Source of the DNA: an uncultured Butyrivibrio sp.
GTDB taxonomy: Bacteria > Bacillota > Clostridia > Lachnospirales > Lachnospiraceae
Assembly: GCF_947169445.1 (NCBI RefSeq)
Contig: NZ_CAMVPU010000002.1
Location: forward strand, 1 to 64,000
Direction: 5' to 3'
Length of the DNA: 64,000 nucleotides
Within the stretch, counting starts at the first letter, position 1. The number at the start of each line of letters is the position of its first letter. The notes under the pieces were generated by a model that was given only the letters and a program-made list of their open reading frames with translations, had not been told where the DNA came from and ran no database searches. Made by a program: the position numbers and the translations under genes. Below are positions 8,631 through 17,471 of the stretch, one piece after another.

Positions 8631-10100
8631 GAGATCATCGGTCTTTGTTTTCTCCTTTGGCCTTGAGATGAGACCAATTGAGAGGCCTACAAGTATCATG
8701 CAGTAAGGCATAGAGGTCACCTGAGAAAAAGAGACCTGATTGTACAGAAAATAGGAAATTATTGGGAGTCCGTAGATTACCGCTATGGGCTCCTTTTCTT
8801 TTGCCCTGACAAGCTCATATAGAATGCTTACAAATAGTCCCACATAGCAAATGGCACCAATGAGGCCTCTTTCCAATAAGATAGTAAGTATCTCACAATG
8901 AGCATTCGTCAGAATATCTGTTCCAAATATATTGCGAAAAGAATCGCTCCAGAAGGCGTCCTTCATAGCAAATGGATAGAGGCAATCCTGTCCTATGCCT
9001 ACTACCTTCTGCCAGGACGGGAGATTTACATACATGTCTGCGCATATCCTCCAGATAATCCCTCTTCCATTTCCAAAACTGTCACTAAAGTTCATAGCAA
9101 AAAGTGCCACTGCTGCTATAGCTATGACAGCAAGTGCCACAAGGTATATTCTTCTGAATACTTTTTCTATAAAAACAACCTTTATCTCTTCAAGGAGCCT
9201 TACGATTCTGTATAAGAAAAATGCTGCCGCCAAGATGATGATTCCTGCATGGCTCTGACAGATGCTGATCAGAATATTGCTATCATAGCTGTAGGCATCA
9301 AATATTCCTATTACAATATCTACGATAGTCATTCCAAATCCCATGACCATAAGCACCAGCAAAAAAGACTTAAAGCTCTCCCAGCTATCAAGTGAGATCC
9401 ATAACATAAAAAGAAAACATGCTGCCAGTATCAGAATTCCGCCATCGCTACCCTGAAGCAAAAGTGCAAGAATTCCTGTAAGGGCGTACACAAAGCTGAT
9501 CCACCACCAGCCCGAAAAGCGCTTTAAGCAGTACATGAGCTCCAGGCCAAGGGATACCCATATTGAAAGAAATCCGGAAAGCCAGTTTATATTTCCAAGT
9601 GTCGCTACAAATGAAGCGTTCTGTCCTTTTATTACAAACGGATAGATTCCGAACCTGTTTATTATTGATAATACGAACTCAAAAAATGGTACAAGAAATA
9701 AAGCAATGACAAATATCAGCTTATACTTAAGATTCTTTTCTCTGGAAACATATATAGCTATGACCAGTGCCACAATAGCGGATAAAAAGCCGTTTCTCCA
9801 GCCCTCGTATCCCAGGAAGGCTGTCTTTATATCTACCGAGAATATTAGCGAAAGGATATGGGAATAGATTGTGCCATACAAAAAAAGCTGGGGCAGCGAT
9901 GTTTTTTCAGTGCTGCCTTTTTCTCCCAGTATCTTTTTGCGCTTGATCACGTAATTCACCACGACCATTACAACAAACGGTATGCTTAAAGCAAGATAAC
10001 AGATAGCCTTGGCTTCACCCAGTTCGTAATATCCTGTTTTCATATAAAGGGGCAAAATGCTGCACAAAAGCCCTAGGTATATTAAAAATAGTACATTCAT
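8604..10100 (-). CDS. O-antigen ligase / Wzy-like polytopic membrane protein
   Basis: A 498-residue protein with about twelve hydrophobic segments. The long extracytoplasmic loop near the C-terminus (NGRGIIWRICADMY...TNAHCEILTILLERGLIG) holds the R-x-x-x-W and H-x-E type residues usual in the O-antigen ligase/WaaL family. In Gram-positive bacteria such proteins are thought to polymerise or transfer surface glycans. No glycan gene cluster surrounds it, so the substrate is unknown. A C-terminal basic tail follows the last membrane segment. Confidence 0.8.
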   Translation of the reverse strand: MNVLFLIYLGLLCSILPLYMKTGYYELGEAKAICYLALSIPFVVMVVVNYVIKRKKILGEKGSTEKTSLPQLFLYGTIYSHILSLIFSVDIKTAFLGYEGWRNGFLSAIVALVIAIYVSREKNLKYKLIFVIALFLVPFFEFVLSIINRFGIYPFVIKGQNASFVATLGNINWLSGFLSIWVSLGLELMYCLKRFSGWWWISFVYALTGILALLLQGSDGGILILAACFLFMLWISLDSWESFKSFLLVLMVMGFGMTIVDIVIGIFDAYSYDSNILISICQSHAGIIILAAAFFLYRIVRLLEEIKVVFIEKVFRRIYLVALAVIAIAAVALFAMNFSDSFGNGRGIIWRICADMYVNLPSWQKVVGIGQDCLYPFAMKDAFWSDSFRNIFGTDILTNAHCEILTILLERGLIGAICYVGLFVSILYELVRAKEKEPIAVIYGLPIISYFLYNQVSFSQVTSMPYCMILVGLSIGLISRPKEKTKTDDLLIKGRNSN

Positions 10101-10126
10101 TTTTTGCAGTTCCTAGTTTTTCCTGG

Positions 10127-10900
10127 TTAATCTTTTTTCCTTAGAAGTTCTCCTATCTGTGGATTATCCGGAGTTATCTCAAATGTCATGCGCTTTTTGG
10201 TGGAAGGGTGGTCCAATACAAATTTATAGCTTACAAGACACACATTCTTTATTCCATTTTCCACTGAATAGTCCATCGACTTTTGTGAACCATATTTCTG
10301 ATCCCCTAAAATAGGATGTTCCAAATAAGACAACTGCACTCTTATCTGATGGAAGCGTCCTGTGAGAAGTTTGACCCTAAGAAGTGTTATATTTTCTTTT
10401 CTTGAAATTACCTCGTATTCAAGCCTTGCTTCCTTGATCTCTCCGTTTGCAATTCGTATTTTTTCACCGTTTTCCAGAGTGACGCTATTGTTCTTACAGG
10501 ATTTGCTTTCTTCCTCTGTTATGATCTGTGCAAAGCCGTCTTCTCTTTTTACAATGAGATTAGAAAGCACGCCCTTGTCTTCTTCAACATTTCCAAAGCA
10601 CAGGGCATAGTAGTATTTGTCTGTAGTACGTTTCTTTATCTGAGCAGATAAGTCCGTTGCGGTTTTTTTATTCTTGGCCAGGATTATGACGCCCTCTACC
10701 GGCTGATCAAGCCTGTGAACCGTCGCAACATAGACATTTTTTGCGCCTTTTGAATCTGCCCTGTTCTTCCTTCCAAGATAATTTCTTGCTGCACTTACAA
10801 CGTCCATACTGTAGGCTCTGGCACCCTCTGTTGCTACTCCTGCAGGCTTGTGGCAGACCAGTAAATCGTTGTCTTCATAAATAAATTCAATTTCTTTCAT
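10127..10900 (-). CDS. RluA-family pseudouridine synthase
   Basis: A 257-residue protein with the catalytic signature VHRLDQPVEGV, in which Asp65 is the expected nucleophile. KPAGVA near 19-24 and the C-terminal GRFHQIRVQLSYLEHPILGDQKYG are also typical of RluA/RluC/RluD. It isomerises uridine to pseudouridine in rRNA or tRNA. There is no N-terminal S4 domain, which leaves the target site open. It follows the two-component operon after a terminator, on the same strand. Confidence 0.92.
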   Translation of the reverse strand: MKEIEFIYEDNDLLVCHKPAGVATEGARAYSMDVVSAARNYLGRKNRADSKGAKNVYVATVHRLDQPVEGVIILAKNKKTATDLSAQIKKRTTDKYYYALCFGNVEEDKGVLSNLIVKREDGFAQIITEEESKSCKNNSVTLENGEKIRIANGEIKEARLEYEVISRKENITLLRVKLLTGRFHQIRVQLSYLEHPILGDQKYGSQKSMDYSVENGIKNVCLVSYKFVLDHPSTKKRMTFEITPDNPQIGELLRKKD

Positions 10901-10913
10901 ATATATACCTTTT

Positions 10914-10958
10914 ACAAAAATATGCTCCTATCCGGAAATATAGCCAGACAGGAGCATG
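10914..10958 (-). terminator. Intrinsic terminator of the second two-component operon
   Basis: ATGCTCCT (10922-10929) pairs with AGGAGCAT (10950-10957). Read on the minus strand the stem is followed by ATTTTTG, just after the response regulator ends at 11033. Confidence 0.75.
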
Positions 10959-11032
10959 CTTTAAATCATATTCTCTCGAAACCCGCAGTAAATACAAGTT
11001 CCTGATTTTCTATTCAAAAATCCAATAAGTAA

Positions 11033-11722
11033 TCAAACCTTGAAGCGATAACCGACGCCCCAGATTGTCTCAATATACTGAGGGTTTGATGTGTCATATT
11101 CAATCTTCTCACGGATTTTCTTGATATGCACAGTAACTGTAGCAATATCTCCAATGGAATCCATATTCCAGATCTTTCTGAAGAGTTCCTCTTTCGTAAA
11201 CACATGGTTAGGGTTCTCTGCCAGGAAGGTAAGAAGATCAAACTCCTTGGTGGTAAAGCTCTTTTCCTCATCATCAACATATACACGTCTTGCAGTCTTA
11301 TCGATCTTCAGTCCACGGATCTCAACAAAATCGTTGTTCTCATGACCTGAACCCACAAGTCTTGAATATCTGGCCATATGAGCCTTTACTCTGGCTACAA
11401 GCTCTGATGGGCTGAAAGGCTTGGTTATATAATCATCTGCACCAAGACCAAGACCTCTGATCTTATCGATATCATCCTTTTTAGCTGATACCATCAGGAT
11501 CGGCACGTCTTTCTTTTCCCTGATGTGTTTACAAACCTCAAATCCATCCATTCCGGGAAGCATGAGATCAAGGATAACCAGATCGAATTCCTCTGCAAGA
11601 GCAGTCTCAAGTCCCGCATCTCCGGTGTTCTCAATTTTTACTTCAAAATCACTAAGTTCAAGATAATCCTTCTCAAGATCAGCAATAGCCTCTTCATCCT
11701 CAACAATAAGAATTCTACTCAT
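11033..11722 (-). CDS. OmpR-family response regulator
   Basis: A 229-residue regulator. The receiver domain has Asp9 and neighbouring acidic residues, phosphoacceptor Asp52 (VILDLMLPGMDG) and Lys101 (TKPF). The C-terminal winged-helix domain ends VTVHIKKIREKI...ETIWGVGYRFKV. The kinase gene lies 24 bp upstream... reading direction places it second on the sheet but first to be translated is the regulator? On the minus strand the kinase (11747-13261) precedes it, so the order is kinase then regulator. The stimulus is unknown. Confidence 0.94.
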   Translation of the reverse strand: MSRILIVEDEEAIADLEKDYLELSDFEVKIENTGDAGLETALAEEFDLVILDLMLPGMDGFEVCKHIREKKDVPILMVSAKKDDIDKIRGLGLGADDYITKPFSPSELVARVKAHMARYSRLVGSGHENNDFVEIRGLKIDKTARRVYVDDEEKSFTTKEFDLLTFLAENPNHVFTKEELFRKIWNMDSIGDIATVTVHIKKIREKIEYDTSNPQYIETIWGVGYRFKV

Positions 11723-11746
11723 ACACGTCTTTCGCCTTTCTTTAGT

Positions 11747-13261
11747 TTATTTTGCTTCATGGTCTACTGTAACTGTTTCCTCGTTGTCTGCATACTCAAC
11801 AAATTTCCTCAAAACAAAGTGCATGCAGGTTCCTTCTCCCTCATGGCTCGTAGCCCATATGTATCCGCCATGATCTTCAATTATCTTTTTAACGATGGAT
11901 AATCCAATTCCGCTTCCTCCCTGTCTGGAATTTCGGGAAGCATCTGTTCTGTAGAATCTGTCGAAGATATTAGGAATATCTGATTGCGCGATTCCTTTTC
12001 CGTTATCTTCAAGCTCCACTCTTATTGAATCTATCTCATCCAAAATCCTGATATCGATCTGGCCTGTTCCGTCATCTCTATCAAGATATTTAACACTGTT
12101 ACTGACCACATTATTAACAACTCTCTTTAGCTGCTCAGGATCTGCAACTATCTGAGTATCGGGAGCTGTCAGGTTGGAATAATTGAGCTTAATGGACTTA
12201 CTCTCAAGGTCCGCTCCGATTTCCTCAATACAGTCTCCGAAATAATCCCCGACGTTCAGTCTTATAAAGTTATAGGGAATTCTGTTGTTATCAATACTCG
12301 AGTACAAAGTAAGCTCATTAATAAGGTTGTTCATATCATTGGCCTTATTGTTAATGATCTTAATGTACTTCATCTGCTTCTCGGGATTATCAGCAACTCC
12401 CTCAAGAAGCCCCTGAGAATATCCTTTGATGGCTGTAATAGGAGTCTTCAGATCGTGTGAGATGTTGCTTATAAGCTCTTTATTCTGCTTCTCACGCTCT
12501 ATCTTCTCCTCTGCGGATTCCTTAAGCCTAAGCCTCATATCCTCGTAATTGCGGTACATGGCTCCTATCTCGCCTTTTTCCTTGATGTCGGTAGGGAGCA
12601 TGTAATCAAAATTACCATCCTGAATATGCTGCATCGCCACATTCAGCTCATCTATTGGTTTAAAAAAGCTGTTTCCAATCCAAGTCGTCAGCAAAATACT
12701 TGTTATCAAAAGAATCAGGACAATAGCAATAGACATGTAAATGAACAGCGACTCTGTAAGAGCTGTTCGTATGCCTGAAATAATATATAAACTTCCCTCA
12801 TCTCCGGTAGAAAAGCGAAAGTCAAGCTGCTTAACGAGGTACTTGGAAGCAGTATAATAAATTCCTTTTAAATCTGTTCCATATCCGGGAAGCTGCTCAA
12901 CCACAGCCTCTGCTCGATCCATATTTGCTGCATAGTAGACTTTGCCGTCTCTTAATACAATAATGTATGAATACTTGGAAGCAATCTTACTGTCAATTTC
13001 CTCCAAGAAAGTCTCGTCCTCAAGAACAAAAGGATTTACCAAAAGAGCCAGAGCTATATCATGGGTAACTTCATCCGCCATATCTGCAAAAGCTTCGCTG
13101 GGATCAGAAACCATGGTGTAATCAAATCCGCTGGATATTTCATTGAGCCTCTGCTGATATATCAGATATCTGCCTACTGCAAAAAATGTTCCGATTGCCA
13201 GGATAATAGGAATAAAGACTATCGCCAATGACGTAATTAAGAGTTTAGTACGAAAACGCAT
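11747..13261 (-). CDS. Sensor histidine kinase with HAMP domain
   Basis: A 504-residue kinase. A membrane segment at about 7-29 is followed by an extracellular sensor (30-170) and a second membrane segment at 172-195. A HAMP domain follows at about 196-250. The H-box ELISNISHDLKTPITAIKG carries His269, the N-box is VVNNVVSNSVKYLD, and the G-box is RQGGSGIGLSIVKKI. It is upstream of the OmpR regulator on the same strand with a 24-bp gap, and the pair ends at the terminator near 10922. Confidence 0.94.
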   Translation of the reverse strand: MRFRTKLLITSLAIVFIPIILAIGTFFAVGRYLIYQQRLNEISSGFDYTMVSDPSEAFADMADEVTHDIALALLVNPFVLEDETFLEEIDSKIASKYSYIIVLRDGKVYYAANMDRAEAVVEQLPGYGTDLKGIYYTASKYLVKQLDFRFSTGDEGSLYIISGIRTALTESLFIYMSIAIVLILLITSILLTTWIGNSFFKPIDELNVAMQHIQDGNFDYMLPTDIKEKGEIGAMYRNYEDMRLRLKESAEEKIEREKQNKELISNISHDLKTPITAIKGYSQGLLEGVADNPEKQMKYIKIINNKANDMNNLINELTLYSSIDNNRIPYNFIRLNVGDYFGDCIEEIGADLESKSIKLNYSNLTAPDTQIVADPEQLKRVVNNVVSNSVKYLDRDDGTGQIDIRILDEIDSIRVELEDNGKGIAQSDIPNIFDRFYRTDASRNSRQGGSGIGLSIVKKIIEDHGGYIWATSHEGEGTCMHFVLRKFVEYADNEETVTVDHEAK

Positions 13262-13422
13262 CTTATACCCCCGGCATCCTATATCTGTATACCTAAGAAA
13301 ATTATATCATAAAAACGTCAACGAAAGATTAATCTTTTTTCTCAAATCTCCCTACCACCTGCTTTACTGGGTTTGTTTATATTTTGTCGTGTGTGATATT
13401 GTGATAATTTGTGTTTTTATTG

Positions 13423-14361
13423 TTATGAATTTGGATAAGCTTTCTTTATTCTCTCATACTCTTCATCAGTAATTTCCATAACTGTGCCATGCTTAAAGCC
13501 GTATGGAAAACTGAAGGCCTTGTCAGAACGAACAAAGCTTCCTGTTGAGATATCTTTTGCCACAAAAGGAACATAGCCCTGCTTCTCTTTTTCACAACCA
13601 TAAAAATCCAGCATCAGACACCAGCTTCCGTCAGGAAGTTTGTAGCAGGTCGGAGCCTCGTACTGGCCATCTTCAAGTTTATTCATCTCTACATCAAATG
13701 CAGGCATTCTCTCGTAGGAACCTGTAAGAGTTTTTCCTCTTTCAAGAATGATGTGGGCCGGGTTGTAATCGCTTTTTACAAATCTGTAGTAGTAGCCGTT
13801 TTCATAAACTATGTTAGAATCGATGATCTGGGTGTCATCTTTTTTGCAAAGCATGGTTGGTGCCGAATAGTTCTTGAAATCCTTGGTCTTGGCGTAAAAA
13901 ATTGCCATGAAATTATCGGAATCTGCCGGATATCTTGAAGACCAGTGAACCATATAATCCTGGTTTTCTTCATCATAGATTATGTCCGGAGCCCAGGCAC
14001 AGCCGTAGTTTTCATCAACTACTTTTACCAGTTCCTGCTCAGACCAGTTCACCAGGTCATTAGATTCCCATTTTGAAAGGTACTTACTTCCCTGTCTGTT
14101 TACGCAGTCCCAGCTTCCTTTATATTTGGTAGCAAAGTTATTGGCCAGGGAAAGATCTGTAGCAAGGATGACGAAGGTGTTATCTTTTTTTCTGGTAATA
14201 GTAAAATCTCTTACTCCCTTTTCACCAATCTTGCTCTCCAGGACAGGATTTCCGTTGTTTACCTGTTCCCAGTTGAATCCGTCTTTTGAAATACCAAAAT
14301 ACACCTGTTCCCCGTCAGGTGTGAATTTCTCCTTGAAATGTGCAAATAAATATGCGCTCAT
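13423..14361 (-). CDS. GH43-family glycoside hydrolase (five-bladed beta-propeller)
   Basis: A 312-residue protein without a signal peptide, so probably cytoplasmic. Repeated propeller motifs include YFGISKDGFNWE, WESNDLVNWSE and GCAWAPDIIYDEENQDYMVHWSSR, where WAPDI is a hallmark of the GH43/32/62 superfamily. The late FKHGTVMEIT segment places a His as in GH43 enzymes. It likely acts on arabinose- or xylose-containing oligosaccharides taken into the cell, which fits the GH51 enzyme elsewhere in the window. The exact subfamily and bond specificity cannot be assigned. Confidence 0.82.
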   Translation of the reverse strand: MSAYLFAHFKEKFTPDGEQVYFGISKDGFNWEQVNNGNPVLESKIGEKGVRDFTITRKKDNTFVILATDLSLANNFATKYKGSWDCVNRQGSKYLSKWESNDLVNWSEQELVKVVDENYGCAWAPDIIYDEENQDYMVHWSSRYPADSDNFMAIFYAKTKDFKNYSAPTMLCKKDDTQIIDSNIVYENGYYYRFVKSDYNPAHIILERGKTLTGSYERMPAFDVEMNKLEDGQYEAPTCYKLPDGSWCLMLDFYGCEKEKQGYVPFVAKDISTGSFVRSDKAFSFPYGFKHGTVMEITDEEYERIKKAYPNS

Positions 14362-14488
14362 GTAACCCTCCTATAAATGCTTTTGAATAATATAAAATAT
14401 TATACTATGTAGTAAACAAAAAATACATCTAGATTATTTTCCATAATAAAAGTAAGGAAAAGTTCAGCAATTTTTAACATCTCGCTTC

Positions 14489-14517
14489 TTGATATGGGTA
14501 TTTATCTTTGATACACT
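14489..14517 (+). promoter_or_regulatory. Sigma-A-type promoter of pgi
   Basis: TTGATA (14489-14494) and TACACT (14512-14517) are separated by 17 bp, about 55 bp before the pgi start. Confidence 0.6.
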
Positions 14518-14572
14518 TTTAGACGGAATGCGGAATACGTTTTCCGTTTATGGCAAACAGGAGGATTAGATA

Positions 14573-16153
14573 ATGATCAATTGGAATAATCTTGACACTC
14601 TTAAATCTTTTGACGAGCTGAAGAAAGTAGCTCGTGTTAATCTGGTAGACTCTATGTCCGGAGCAAATGGCGCTGAGAGAGTTAAGAAGTACTCAGTACC
14701 TATGGCTGCAGGACTTGACTTCAACTACGCTGCAAAAGAGGTTGATGACAACATTCTTTCAGCTTTGGATGCTCTTGCAAAAGAGGCTCAGCTGTCAGAA
14801 AAGTACGAAGCTCTTTTCAACGGCGAAGTTATAAATACTGGTGAGAAGAGAATGGTTCTTCACCAGCTCACAAGAGGTCAGCTTGGCGAGAATGTTATGG
14901 CTGATGGTGTTAACAAGCGTGAATTCTATGAGAATGAGCAGAAGAGAATCGCTGAATTTGCAAACAAGGTTCACTCAGGTGAAATCGCAAATGCCAAGGG
15001 CGAGAAGTTCACAACAGTTGTTCAGATTGGTATCGGTGGATCCGATCTTGGTCCCAGAGCTATGTATCTCGCACTTGAGAACTGGGCTCACAGAACAGGC
15101 AACTTCAAGATGGAAGCAAAATTCATCAGCAATGTAGATCCTGATGATGCTTCAGCAGTTCTTAATTCTGTAGATGTTGCTCATTCAATCTTTATCCTTG
15201 TATCTAAATCAGGTACAACACTTGAAACTCTTACAAACGAATCTTTCGTTACAGATGCTCTTAAGAAGGCTGGTCTTGATGCTTCCAAGCACATGATCGC
15301 AGTTACTTCAGAGACTTCTCCTCTTGCTAAGAGTGACAATTATCTTGAAGCCTTCTTTATGGATGACTATATCGGAGGCCGTTACTCTTCAACATCAGGT
15401 GTTGGCGGAGCAGTTCTTTCACTTGCATTTGGTCCTGAGGTATTTGCTCAGTTCCTTGATGGTGCAGCAGAAGAAGACAAGCTTGCAGCTAACAAGGATA
15501 TGATGAAGAATCCTGCAATGCTTGATGCTATGATCGGAGTTTATGAAAGAAATATCCTCGGCTATGACAGCACAGCTGTTCTTCCTTACTCACAGGGACT
15601 TAGCCGTTTCCCAGCTCATCTTCAGCAGCTTGATATGGAATCAAATGGTAAGAGTGTTAACCGCTTTGGTGAACCTATCAACTACGTTACAGGTCCTGTT
15701 ATCTTCGGTGAGCCCGGTACAAACGGACAGCATTCATTCTATCAGCTTCTTCACCAGGGAACTGACATTATTCCTCTTCAGTTCATTGGTTTCAAGAACA
15801 GTCAGCTTCAGAAAGATGTTAACATTCAGGACAGCACCAGCCAGCAGAAGCTTTGCGCTAACGTAGCAGCTCAGATTGTTGCTTTTGCCTGCGGTAAAAA
15901 GGATGAGAATCTGAACAAGAACTTCAAGGGTGGACGTCCTTCCAGCATCATCATTGGTGATGAGCTTAATCCTAAGTCACTTGGTGCACTTCTTGCTCAC
16001 TTTGAGAATAAGGTTATGTTCCAGGGATTTGTTTGGAATATCAATAGTTTCGATCAGGAAGGTGTTCAGCTTGGTAAGGTGCTTGCAAAGAAGGTGCTTG
16101 CACACGAGACAGATGGAGCTCTTGCTGAGTATAGTAAGCTTTTGGGAATCTAA
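14573..16153 (+). CDS. pgi: Glucose-6-phosphate isomerase
   Basis: A 526-residue enzyme interconverting glucose 6-phosphate and fructose 6-phosphate in glycolysis. Diagnostic segments are QIGIGGSDLGPRAMYLAL and VSKSGTTLETLTN for phosphate binding, GGRYSSTSGVGG, and the LLHQGTDIIPLQFIG region with the catalytic His. The ATG follows an AGGAGG site. It is monocistronic, with its own promoter and a strong terminator. Codon use is well adapted (many GTT, CTT and AAG), as expected of a highly expressed gene. Confidence 0.97.
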   Translation: MINWNNLDTLKSFDELKKVARVNLVDSMSGANGAERVKKYSVPMAAGLDFNYAAKEVDDNILSALDALAKEAQLSEKYEALFNGEVINTGEKRMVLHQLTRGQLGENVMADGVNKREFYENEQKRIAEFANKVHSGEIANAKGEKFTTVVQIGIGGSDLGPRAMYLALENWAHRTGNFKMEAKFISNVDPDDASAVLNSVDVAHSIFILVSKSGTTLETLTNESFVTDALKKAGLDASKHMIAVTSETSPLAKSDNYLEAFFMDDYIGGRYSSTSGVGGAVLSLAFGPEVFAQFLDGAAEEDKLAANKDMMKNPAMLDAMIGVYERNILGYDSTAVLPYSQGLSRFPAHLQQLDMESNGKSVNRFGEPINYVTGPVIFGEPGTNGQHSFYQLLHQGTDIIPLQFIGFKNSQLQKDVNIQDSTSQQKLCANVAAQIVAFACGKKDENLNKNFKGGRPSSIIIGDELNPKSLGALLAHFENKVMFQGFVWNINSFDQEGVQLGKVLAKKVLAHETDGALAEYSKLLGI

Positions 16154-16174
16154 GTTTACTTTATCGACTACGCG

Positions 16175-16222
16175 AACGGCCTGTGGCGAGACGGATATCT
16201 CCGCTCACCACAGGCCTGTTTT
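16175..16222 (+). terminator. Intrinsic terminator of pgi
   Basis: GGCCTGTGG (16178-16186) pairs with CCACAGGCC (16208-16216), followed by TGTTTTATT. Confidence 0.88.
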
Positions 16223-16243
16223 ATTATAATCCCCAAAAAAATA

Positions 16244-17140
16244 TCAAGTTTCAGAACTCTTGCCTTTAAGCCTTTCAATTTCAGCCTGAAGAGCAGCATT
16301 CTTAGCAACTTCAGCTGCTATAGTGGCATCCTTTTCTGCTAATTCAGCATCCTTATCCGCTATAATCTTCTCATACTTCTCTTCTGTTTCCTGCACACCT
16401 TCAGCACGTGCGGTCGCAAGCATCTCCCTATATCTACGCTGTCCTTCTAAGATTTCTGCGGCTTGATTATCAGTATTAAGTGTTAAAACCATATCTCCCA
16501 CCTCTCTGACTTCCGGATTATTCTCCGCTAACGCCTTAAACTCTTCCCAGGTAGTAGCATTGAATAACTTTGCCCAATAAACGAGATTATTCGCTTCATC
16601 TTCGCCTGTTGCGAGTTCTATGTGGTTTAATTGTAACATGTTTAGCCCAATAAGTTTAGTGTATGGAGCATGGGTTTTAACATTGAGAAGCATATGCTGT
16701 GAGTAGAATTCCGGTTCTCCAGAAAGAAGATCCTTATCTGTGATACAGAAATGAGTTGTTGGTTTTAGCTTGGTGTAATCTTCACCCTGTTTTATACTGT
16801 CAAAAGCCCGACATAAATACAGAATCGACCTTTTTTCCCAGTTCTTATCAAAATAGGTTTGAATTTCGATATTAAGGATTTCACCTGAGTTCATCATCAG
16901 CTTTAGATCCATAACCGTTTCTTTAAGATTTGCATTTAGCTCAATGGGATTAAGTATTTCAATACTTTTAATATCTTCAGGCTTTATCCCCTTTAAAGCA
17001 CCAACAAGCCCCATAAGCGCCTTCGTAGATTTCTGCATAACATAATGAAATAGTAAATCACTCTTTAGTGTATACTTGATTGGCCCAGTAGCTGTATCCA
17101 AAGAGACTGGCTCCATACCAATAGAATTATTTTCTAACAT
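16244..17140 (-). CDS. Rpn-family PD-(D/E)XK nuclease / putative transposase, copy 1
   Basis: A 298-residue protein of the Rpn/PDDEXK_2 type. The likely catalytic core is Asp78 (VMDLKL), then Glu92-x-Gln94 (NIEIQ), followed by ILYLCRAFDSIKQGEDY. Rpn proteins are linked to recombination and phage defence. The C-terminus, about 245-298, is a charged coiled coil (KYEKIIADKDAELAEKDATIAAEV...). Copy 2 at 20631-21527 has the same length and is almost identical except in the coiled coil, where a repeat unit has shifted. The shared identity continues through about 205 bp upstream of the start. Whether it is active is unknown. Confidence 0.88.
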   Translation of the reverse strand: MLENNSIGMEPVSLDTATGPIKYTLKSDLLFHYVMQKSTKALMGLVGALKGIKPEDIKSIEILNPIELNANLKETVMDLKLMMNSGEILNIEIQTYFDKNWEKRSILYLCRAFDSIKQGEDYTKLKPTTHFCITDKDLLSGEPEFYSQHMLLNVKTHAPYTKLIGLNMLQLNHIELATGEDEANNLVYWAKLFNATTWEEFKALAENNPEVREVGDMVLTLNTDNQAAEILEGQRRYREMLATARAEGVQETEEKYEKIIADKDAELAEKDATIAAEVAKNAALQAEIERLKGKSSET

Positions 17141-17345
17141 TCAAATTCTCTCTTTCTATTACTTTATCTTATCTAATGCTTTGTAATTTATTACTTTAAG
17201 TGGTAATAATCTCATGCAGATTGTTTCAAACAAGCGCATTAGACACGCTTTAGCATGAGACTTCACTCCGGCCGGAGCAGATTTCATTATGCATACAAAA
17301 CATCTCTTTGTAAATATGTTTGAGCAAATCTTTAAAAAGTCTTAA
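16250..17345. repeat. 1.1-kb direct repeat, copy 1 (Rpn gene plus leader)
   Basis: This segment matches 20637-21732 in the same orientation. It covers the Rpn gene and its upstream leader, and similarity stops abruptly after CTTAA at 17345. The two copies bracket about 3.3 kb containing a GT-C-like gene and XRE genes. Most differences are in the coiled-coil codons. Confidence 0.88.
17141..17345 (-). other. Conserved structured leader of Rpn copy 1
   Basis: This gene-free stretch is nearly base-identical to 21528-21732. It contains TTATTAC/GTAATAA (17188-17194 with 17203-17209), CTCATGC/GCATGAG (17211-17217 with 17253-17259, enclosing an AAGCG/CGCTT stem), and the 12-bp palindrome CTCCGGCCGGAG at 17266-17277. 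It could be a structured 5' UTR, a transposition end or a regulatory RNA. Confidence 0.6.
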
Positions 17346-17390
17346 GAATTATACTTTATTAAGACAATTAATTATTTGCTATACACACAC

Positions 17391-17444
17391 ATAAAATGAG
17401 CCTCATTCCCTCCTTGCTAACTAGAAGAAATGGACTCATTTTAT
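17391..17444 (-). terminator. Inverted repeat, possible terminator of the GT-C-like gene
   Basis: ATAAAATGAG (17391-17400) is complementary to CTCATTTTAT (17435-17444), with a 34-nt spacer. It lies just downstream of the stop at 17472. The stem is AT-rich and the T run on the minus strand is poor, so its terminator function is uncertain. Confidence 0.4.
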
Positions 17445-17471
17445 AGATTTTTACTTCCCTCTACATTTAAT

